Of a DNA stretch of 64,000 nucleotides, positions 56,535-64,000 are shown piece after piece (the stretch's first letter is position 1; each line of letters starts with the position of its first letter). The stretch lies in contig NW_022098092.1 in NCBI RefSeq assembly GCF_002288925.2, forward strand, positions 291,825 to 355,824. The letters run 5' to 3'. Both the position numbers and the translations under genes were made by a program. The DNA is from Delphinapterus leucas (taxonomy: Eukaryota > Chordata > Mammalia > Artiodactyla > Monodontidae). The notes under the pieces were generated by a model, which was not told the DNA's origin, did no database searches, and saw only the letters and a program-made list of their open reading frames with translations.

Positions 56535-58113
56535 TTTAAATTTTTAAAACTCTGGCCAGAATCTGAACAAAGAGAAGGCAAGTGGCCACAGGGCATTGGC
56601 TCCTGCGTGTCTGGTGTTGAAACACCTTCCAAAGCAGGGGGTTCAGCCCTGGTTTGGTAGCATGCTCAAGCCTCTCAAATTTCAGCTCCCTTTAAATGTG
56701 GGGTTTGTTTGCTGCCTCAAACCAAAATGGCACATGGTAAGTGTTTTCACATGGGTGCAACTTCTGTGCCTCTAATGGGTTTCAGGGAAATGCCGTAGGT
56801 GGGTTAGGGTGTGGACGTGCGGACGAGCTTCCACACAGGCCTGAGTGAATGCAGTGGCTCAGATGTGACTCCTCTGGGACCACACAAATGCACAAGCTGC
56901 TTCGAATCTTTCAAGGCCCAGAAATTCCCGGCAACTAAAAGGAAACAGAGAAACAGCCTGGGGTGCTGGAAACATCACTGCCCTGGAGACAAGGGAAGAT
57001 TTGGTGAGACGGTGGGAGGTCTCCTTTGCTTGTAAAATAGGAATGGGGCTGGGGGAGCAGAAAAGACCAGGGGTTCTCAAACTGGGCTCTGTCAAGTTCT
57101 GGGGGTGAGAGAGGACAGGGAGGGGTGGCGAAAGGGATGCAGGAAGTCAGGCCTAGGTTCCTTGTGCCAAGCAACAGCCAGAGTTGTTCCACTCTGATTC
57201 TTTTATAGACTGGGCCTCTGCAAGATGCCTTCTATTTAAAGAGTGGCTTCTGCTGCTTTAAACAAGGTTTAATCACTACAGGACCAGACGATCTGTAAGA
57301 TTCCTTAGATGCCCTGTGGTTCCCTGAGTCAGGAAGAAGCGAGCTATTGCTCCCCCAGCTGTGGACCCTGACCCCAGCGCTCAGTGAGGGAGACATACAG
57401 TCCTGTTAATTCTGGATTCACGAAGGCTTCACTCTGGGAAACTGCTTTTGACATGCTTAAGGGTAGAAAGTATCTCAAATGAAGCTCCAAATAATTTAAA
57501 TGTGATGACATTTTGAGTTGTGTGGAGGGGAGGGTGATCTTTAAAAAATGTTCCCGTCTAAATTTGCCTACCTGTTTGTACATACAAGTCGAAGGCAATT
57601 TTCTTTGTGGAATTACCAGTACATAGTACTTTTGCTCTTGAGATAAGCTTCTTCCTCTTTCTTGACCACACGCAGCTCCCACCCTGGGCTCTCATAAGAC
57701 AAAGACAGACCAACTTCAGACTCTTTTCCCATAATTTTGGAGATTTTGGCCAAGGAGGAGAGGAGAAAGCAAGGGCCAAGCTGGGTGAAGGGATGAGGCT
57801 GCAGGACTTGGCATCAGTTGGATATGCCAGAAGGCCAGGCCAGTGGGGGCTCAGGTTGACAGTCAAAGCCCTGGCCAAACAGATGGGGATTTGGAGCAGA
57901 GAAACTGAAGCATGGGCTTATTGATGGTCCCTCTGCCCAGTCATGCTCAGGCTACCAAGTACGGTTTCTTCTGTGAAGCCCAAATCCTTCTGATACGGGT
58001 GATTTGGGGCCCCTGTCAGACATTCGATGAGTTTCCTTCGTCATTGCCACACGTTGGGGTGGGTTGGCTCCTGCAATCTGGGCGAACGGTGCCGAGTGTT
58101 AAACCTGAAGACA
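56535..58113. other. Unassigned unique sequence, about 1.6 kb
   Basis: No gene recognised. Overlapping frames at 57344-57924 on both strands lack recognisable domains. A possible MIR-like core lies near 57019-57045 and a 'gggttctcaaactgggctct' phrase near 57070 may be a MER-type scrap. Neither is strong. Confidence 0.4.
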
Positions 58114-58310
58114 GGGACTTCCCTGGTGGCACAGTGGTTAAGACTCTGCTCTCCCAATGCAGGGGGCCCAGGTTCGATCCCTGGTCGGGGAACTAGATCC
58201 CACATGCATACCACAACTAAGAGTTTGCATGCCACAACTAAGGAGCCCATGTGCTGCAACTAAGACCCGGTGCAAATTAAATAAATAAATAAATATTTTT
58301 AAAAAAAGCA
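58114..58310 (+). mobile_element. Short CHR-related SINE
   Basis: It starts GGGACTTCCCTGGTGGCACAG, with B-box region 'aggttcgatccctggtcggg', 'cacaactaagagtttgcatg' units and an AAAT tail. The target duplication AAACCTGAAGACA (58101-58113) recurs as AAACCCTGAAGACA from 58311. Confidence 0.93.
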
Positions 58311-58325
58311 AAACCCTGAAGACAA

Positions 58326-59015
58326 GGAAGCAGAGTTTGTGGTAAAGCTGAATGCTGGATCTGCCAGCCCTGTGTCCTCAGTTAGAGGTTCCTGGGCTAC
58401 TTTTTGGCTTGTTTCAAAAGCATTTTTGAACCCCAGTTTCTCTAAACATCAGGAGTTAAATGCGATCTTCTGTGTGCCCCCCCAATTAAGCCCAGGAGGA
58501 AGCACTTTTAAACGCCCCCTTACCCCAGATCTAGGTCTTTGTGATCTGGGTTTAGGGCCAGTCTTCATGTGTGAGACCCTGTGGCCCTGCACTTAGAGGG
58601 CCTCCCTTTAGTTTAATGCTCTGCTGTCATTAAATTCTTAATAGTTTTAGAACAAGGGGACCCAAATTTTCATTCTGCACCAGACTCTGCAAATTATGTA
58701 GCAAGTGTTGTCTGGAGCTTTAGATTTGAATTATTGCTATTACATTTTTATTTTTATGTTGTGTATCTTACCTGTCAAAAATGTACTTGACAATTACAGT
58801 CAGGTTTATAACTCAGACTTACAGCAATTATTTGAACTTCTTGCTGGGGTTTGCTGCCAGTCTAACTGTAGGAGAATGTGGACTGTGAGCCAGCACACAA
58901 CTTTTTTAAAACTATGTACGGGTTGTGGGAGTGGAAAAAATATAAGATACAAGTGGATGTATAATCGAGTTTTGGGGGGAAGTTTTACATTCACATCAAA
59001 CCACTCTTTCATTGA
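58326..59015. other. Unassigned unique sequence
   Basis: About 690 bp with no recognised gene or repeat. The frame at 58705-59055 has no recognisable domain. Confidence 0.4.
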
Positions 59016-59019
59016 GCAA

Positions 59020-59115
59020 ACTTGGGTGACTTCTGGGTTCCAAGCCCTGTGCTGACCACAGGAATACAGAGAAACACACACAACCCCTGCCCTCAAGGAA
59101 CTCCCTGTCTAATTA
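59020..59115 (-). repeat. L2 3'-end fragment
   Basis: 'gttccaagccctgtgctgac', 'cacaacccctgccctcaagg' and 'aactccctgtctaatta' are the reverse-complement L2 terminus. Confidence 0.7.
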
Positions 59116-59650
59116 AGTGTTTTTCAGAGTATGGCAAAAGCAACTTAGTACATATACGAATACCCATACAGAAAAGGTGAAACAATAGTTTAATAGGACA
59201 GTGTGTTTACTACACACAGTGCATTCTATTTTCTATTCTGTTTCATTTTTTTAAAAAAAATGCTGGTTGTACCACATGAAGTTGATTTCACAACCCATTA
59301 GCCGAAGTTTTAAAAGCACTGCTATAATGGGAGAGACTGATGTGTAAGCAAATACTATTTTGTTAATAGGTAGGGGTGGTGTGGACTTCTCAGATGAGTG
59401 TTAATCTGCTCTGAGTCCTGAAGGGTGAGGAGTTTGCCAGGGTGAGAAGCTGGCCGTGGAAATGAGGAATTCCAGACACGTGTGCCACATCTGTGATTGG
59501 GGAAAGGTGAGCGTTCCGTGGGACCTGGGCATCTGGGGAGTTGTCCTGGAAAGGTAGATGAATGTATGGTGGAGGGCTCTGCATGCAAGGAGCATGGCAA
59601 GGGAGCTCCTTCACTATCCTGTGTAAGCCACCAGAAGTTTTTTTAAACAG
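59116..59650. other. Unassigned unique sequence
   Basis: About 535 bp with no recognised gene or repeat. A 'ttaaaagcactgctataatg' phrase near 59310 may be a scrap of an old DNA transposon. Confidence 0.35.
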
Positions 59651-59654
59651 TCTA

Positions 59655-60225
59655 ATTTGAAGTATCATTTATACACCATGAAATTCACCCATTCTAAGTG
59701 TACAGGTCCATGATTTTTAGTAAATTTATATAGTTGTGCAACCACCACCATGATACGGTTTTAAAACCTTTCCATCAGTCCAGAAATTTCCCTTGTTCCC
59801 ATTTCCAGTCAATCCCCAATCCTATCCCCAACCCCAGGCACCCACTGATCTGCTTTCTGTCTCTGTAGATCTGTCTTTTCTAGAAATTTCGTACAAATGA
59901 AATCATACACTACATGTGTTTTGTGTCTGGCTTCTTTCCCGTGGCATCATGTTTCTGAGATTCATCCATGTTGTTGCATGTATTAGTATTCCATTGATTG
60001 GATATACCACAGTTTATCCATTGGCCAGCTGATGGACATTTGGATTGCTTCCAGTTTGGGGCACTGTGAGCCTTTGCATCCAGGTCTTTGTGTGGATGTC
60101 TATTTTCATTTCTCCAGGGAGATCCTAGGAATCGCTAGGAATTGTTGCCACACTGACTTCTGCAGTGGCTGCACCATTTCACATTCCCACCAGCAGCCTA
60201 CAAGGGTTCCAGGGTCTCCACGTCT
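59655..60225 (-). mobile_element. L1 fragment, 3' end (old L1M type)
   Basis: 'gtatcatttatacaccatga', 'tctctgtagatctgtctttt', 'catccatgttgttgcatgta' and 'ctgcaccatttcacattccc' are reverse-complement L1 landmarks. 5'-truncated. Confidence 0.85.
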
Positions 60226-60454
60226 GCTGGAGGATGTGAACAGAGGAGAGATGGGATGAGGTTTGCATTTAAGGAGACTGCTCCAGCTGCAGGGTGGGGG
60301 TTAACTGGGAGAGAGAGGGAGGGGGGCAAGGCAGAGGCAAGAGGGAGAAATCAAGGACTTGCACTCAAGCTGAGGCTGTGGATGGTTGGAGAGGAGAGAT
60401 GTGTCTGACGAGGCCAGGAGTCAGGGGGACAGGAGCCACAGAGCACTTCTTGAA

Positions 60455-60530
60455 CTGGCTCCAGGTCACACAATTAATAAGAGAGAGAGATGGAGGTGAC
60501 CTGAAAGCAAGACTTGCATCCGGACTAAGA
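60455..60530 (-). repeat. Possible MIR fragment
   Basis: 'ccaggtcacacaattaataa' followed by 'gacttgcatccgga' resembles the reverse-complement MIR end. Short. Confidence 0.45.
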
Positions 60531-60631
60531 TGACGGTACTGAAGCCCCTGGCCCATCTCAAGTTCCATTAAGTAAGTTGGGCTCAGCTGTCACATCCCTT
60601 AGGACTGTTCCCAAATCCTCTGAGGGAAGTG

Positions 60632-60780
60632 GTTTCCAGCCCTGGCTTCCATTTGAGTCACCTGGGAAACTCTAAGATCTGCTGGCTGGTCCTGGTGTAA
60701 TTGATCGTGGGTACAACCTGGACGTGGAAAGGTTTAAAGCTCCCAGGTGAGTGCAGTGTGCACCTGGGCAAGAACCACCC
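60632..60780 (+). mobile_element. MER20-like hAT DNA transposon
   Basis: 'gtggtttccagccctggctt' and 'gagtcacctgggaaactcta' form the left half, and 'aagctcccaggtgagtgcag' with 'gggcaagaaccacc' the right half. Near-inverted ends and length of about 150 bp fit a shortened MER20/MER5-type element. Confidence 0.6.
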
Positions 60781-60804
60781 TCCAAGGCAAGTTCACAGAC
60801 TCTG

Positions 60805-60960
60805 GTACACACACTGGAAACCCCTGGGGAGTTTGACAAACTGCAGGTGCCTGGGTCTTACCCAGAGCTTTTGGTGTAATTGGCAAAGGGTGACCGCCAG
60901 AACTTTTAAAATCTCCCCAAGTGATCATATTGTGAGGCCAAGTTTGAGAACCGCTGCTCT
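60805..60960 (+). mobile_element. MER20-like hAT DNA transposon, second copy
   Basis: 'gaaacccctggggagtttga', 'tgcctgggtcttacccagag' and 'aatctccccaagtgatcata', ending 'agtttgagaaccgctgc', match the same group. It lies about 25 bp after the first copy in the same orientation; its left end is degraded. Confidence 0.6.
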
Positions 60961-62585
60961 AGGCAGTTTGTTTGGACCCAAGAGTCAATTCTGAGCAGAT
61001 GCTTCCAATGCCAGCATTTCCTATGCGTGTTCTTGATTCTCTTGCCATTTCAGAAGTAGACCAAGATATCTTTTTTTTTCCCTTTCAAATGTACAGATCA
61101 TTTTCCCAAAGCATTTTATAGTACATGTTGTTAAAAAATAAAACCAGATTCCAGTGCACATGTTCTATAAATCCATCTGGTTTACATAACATATTTACAA
61201 ATACAAATACAGAAGGAATTTAAAGATACTTGTGGGTAAGGAACCAGCATATTAGCTGTATGTTGCCTACTCTGTGGTCTACACAGTGCATGTATACATA
61301 AATACACATCAGACACATATGATGAACTGAGTAACTATAGGTAAAACAGTTTATTTTGCCGGGATCCCAGACCATACTGGAAAGCTCATTTATGCATACT
61401 TTTCTTGCCTAAATATTTTCAGACAATAAATTAAATAAACAAGAATGATGGCTTGTACCTTTTAGTTCCTCCAGGTGTTTGGCACTTGTGTATTCCTACC
61501 CATGAAACTCAAGTATCTTTTAAATCTTACAGCAGTAACTTAAGGAGGAGGCCAGAGATGGTTTTATTTTTTAAAGTTGGACTGTTTTACTAAGTGCCCT
61601 GGCATGTTAATTTCTCTAGGTACTGTTTTCATTCTTTGAACTTAATCCCTTGGTGTGAACCAGAGCAGAGTCTCAGGGTGGAGGCAGGTGCCACAGAGGC
61701 GTCTTGCCTCTGCTTGTTTTCGGCTCTGGGATTATGACATACTGGCTGAGATTTTTTGAAGCCTGACCAGCAGCCTTGGGTCAACTTCAGGTTTATTCAC
61801 TATGGCCATCAGGGACCACTAAGCCCATAGTGGGCATGTAGACTAGGCCCCCCAGGCATGAGCAGCCCAGGAACTCAGCTGAGGCCTACCCTCCATCCTC
61901 CCTCCCCCCAAGTCCAGTCTCCCAGTGCCCCCAGGTCTAGGTCAGCTTCTTGACTTCTGCATCTTGAGTGATGGAAATTATACTGAGGCTGGCCCCAGTG
62001 GGGGAAGGTGAGGGATGGAGAGCACAGGGCCTCGGCTAGGGGGACCCAGATGGGACAGTGGTATCCTCAGGGCCTGGTTCCTTGGAACTCAGAGCAGCAG
62101 CAGGGCTATAGGTTCAGAGGCTGGATTCCCCCACCAGGGACTGCCCCCACTCCCACCCCACCACACATTCACTCCTCCACTAGGAACTCTCGAGGGTGAG
62201 GCTCATGCTAGATCCAGGATGCCATAGACGTGCGCCAGCTGCTGGTGCCCTCCCGCTTCTGGTAATTGTGCTCGCTTCCTCACCTGTCCCCTCTGCCTAG
62301 ACCTGTTTCATCCAAGGTAGAGCATAAAAAGCCAGAAGGGATTATGATCAGGCATCACCACCAGCCCACCACCCACCAGCAATGAGATGAAAGAGCAAGA
62401 CTGTTGTCCACTGAGGTGGAGGCCATTGTACTGTCTTAAGAAACATTGTACCTGGAGACAGACGTCCCAGGTTCAAGTACCTTTTCTGACACTTGAGAGC
62501 ATGGTGATCCTCAGGAGGGAGACAGCTGGGAAAGAAGGAGTCTCCAGAAGGTGAGGCTCTGAGAGTGCTTTGTCAACTGCGCAGG
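60961..62585. other. Unassigned sequence; AT-rich first part, GC-rich second part
   Basis: The part 61060-61540 is AT-rich and free of recognised repeats. It includes 'aataaattaaataaac' and could be conserved non-coding DNA or an untranslated region, but no gene structure supports this. From 61650 it is GC-richer, with frames of about 65 codons at 62008-62227 and no domain. Confidence 0.35.
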
Positions 62586-62589
62586 CCAG

Positions 62590-62772
62590 ACCGACCCTGG
62601 TTCTACCACCTTCCACTGTGCAACTTTGACTGACGGGTGTATGCTCTCTGACCCTCAGCCTCTTCCTTTGCAAAATGGGGGTATTACTTCTCAAGCATTA
62701 AATGAGTTGAGCCCACCAGGAGTTTGGCACAGTTTCTACACAGGTAAGTACCTGGTCAATGTTAGCTATTAG
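62590..62772 (+). repeat. MIR SINE
   Basis: 'gtgcaactttgactgacggg', 'gaccctcagcctcttccttt', 'gcaaaatgggggtattactt' and 'tggtcaatgttagctatta' follow MIR in sense orientation. Confidence 0.75.
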
Positions 62773-63401
62773 TTCTGTGCCCTATACAGGTACTCAGATG
62801 AGCAGGGCTCATCTCTAGGTTCCCACCCTCTTTGCTCAGTAAGGACGGCTTAGCTATGTCACCAGAGGCCATACAATGACACCATAAGAAAAGCTTGTCC
62901 ACCATTCTGGTGCCTTTGTTCTGAGGCATCCCTGGTGAATCCTTGATTATGGTACATTTTGGGAAAAGCAAACACGGCGTTTCCAGGTGGTTTTCAGCAG
63001 AGATGGTGTTGTGTGCATTCTCTCTCTGAAACACAGGGTCACCACCCAGTCTGCCCCTCTTCCCCTGCTCTTCCTGCCCTTGCAGCCACACTGATCCGCC
63101 AGGCCCTCTGTCCTCTCAGCCTCCTTCCCTGCCTCAACCTGGGCCCTAGATGTCACTGGCAGACTCCTAACCTGTCTCCCTGTCTCCATCTCTGTCTCTC
63201 CACACTGTCAACACAGCTGAACACCAGGTATCTGAGTTTGGGACTCAGAATCCCCCTCCTAGGATGGCATTCAGGGCCATTGGCTGCCTCAGGTGGCTTC
63301 TTTGCTGTACGTTCCTCACTCACGCCAACCCCTATCTGAACACCCGGCCCTGCCCTGAGCCCAGGTGCGTCCTTTGAGGCTCAGTTAAAATGTCACCGGC
63401 T
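62773..63401. other. Unassigned unique sequence
   Basis: About 630 bp with no recognised gene or repeat. The 126-codon forward frame at 62959-63339 competes with reverse frames of similar length and has no recognisable domain. Confidence 0.4.
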
Positions 63402-63403
63402 CT

Positions 63404-64000
63404 AGCAAAAGCAGTTCTAAGAGGGAAGTTTATAGCAATAAAATCCTACCTCAAGAAACAAGAAAAATCTCAAACAACCTAACCTTACACCTAAAGCAAG
63501 TAGAGAAAGAACAAAAAAACCCCAAAGTTAGCAGAAGGAAAGAAATCATAAAGATCAGATCAGAAATAAATGAAAAAGAAATGAAGGAAACGATAGCAAA
63601 CATCAATAAAAGTAAGAGCTGGTTCTCTGAGGAGATAAACAAAATTGATAAACCATTAGCCAGACTCATAAGGAAAAAAGAGAGAAGACTCAAATCAACA
63701 GAATTAGAAATGAAAAAGGAGAAGTAACAACTGATACTGCAGAAATACAAAGGATCATGAGAGATTACTACAAGCAACTCTATGCCAATAAAATGGACAA
63801 CCACGAAGAAATGGACAAATACTTTAAAAAGCACAACTTCCGAGACTGAACCAGGAAGAAATAGAAATTATGAACAGACCAATCACAAGCACTGAAATTG
63901 AAACTGTGATTTAAAATCTTCCAATAAACAAAAGCCCAGGATCAGATGGTTTCACAGGCAAATTCTATCAAACATTTAGAGAAGAGCTAACACCCATCCT
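63404..64000 (+). mobile_element. Young L1, 5'-truncated, running off the window
   Basis: It starts abruptly in ORF2 at 'agcaaaagcagttctaagag' and tracks 18880-19480 of the large L1 closely, ending at 64000 within the segment 'gaagagctaacacccatcc'. This covers the end of the endonuclease/linker region and the start of the reverse transcriptase. Small indels and stops break the frame (for example TAA near 63912). The 3' end is beyond the window, so length and target duplication are unknown. Confidence 0.92.

Overview
The window is mammalian nuclear DNA, most likely from a whale or dolphin. The main evidence is ten copies of a tRNA-derived SINE whose head reads like the CHR family known from cetaceans and hippopotamus. 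Both the short GC-rich form and the long form with a (AAATA)n tail are present. A lightly damaged LINE-1 and mammal-wide repeats (MIR, L2, MaLR/ERVL LTRs, Tigger, MER20-like) agree with this. The species call is inference from recognising the SINE; no search was run.

I found no host protein-coding gene, exon, tRNA, rRNA, CRISPR array or bacterial-type operon. The long open frames belong to L1, SINE or LTR remnants or are isolated and uninformative. The window looks like an intergenic or deep intronic stretch in which successive retrotransposons landed on and inside each other.

Layout. 0-16.8 kb: old L1 fragments (1.4, 2.4, 2.9, 4.1, 7.9-9.5, 10.3 kb), MIRs, MaLR/ERVL LTRs (8.3, 13.4, 14.3 kb) and one SINE. 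16.9-22.0 kb: a nearly complete L1 (about 5.15 kb) with a 13-bp target duplication, both ORFs recognisable but broken. 24.0-24.8 kb: an inverted partner of 2.85-3.65 kb. 27.7-30.9 kb: three L1 fragments, one split by a SINE. 31.5-32.7 kb: a repeat-free AT-rich block that may be conserved regulatory DNA. 35-38.4 kb: very old L1 3' ends with a SINE. 39.7-44.1 kb: three SINEs and an old L1 interrupted by a Tigger DNA transposon. 46.4-47.8 kb: an L1 whose two halves face each other, as expected from twin priming. 48.2-49.9 kb: an L1 interrupted by an LTR-like sequence with a poly(A) tail and a long target duplication, apparently copied in by LINE machinery. 51-56.5 kb: two L1s and three SINEs. 58-64 kb: one SINE, an L1, a MER20-like pair, and a younger L1 running off the window end.

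The most unusual items are the mosaic inverted duplication 21 kb apart, the LINE-mobilised LTR copy, the twin-primed L1 and the Tigger nested in an L1. No new functional system was recognised.
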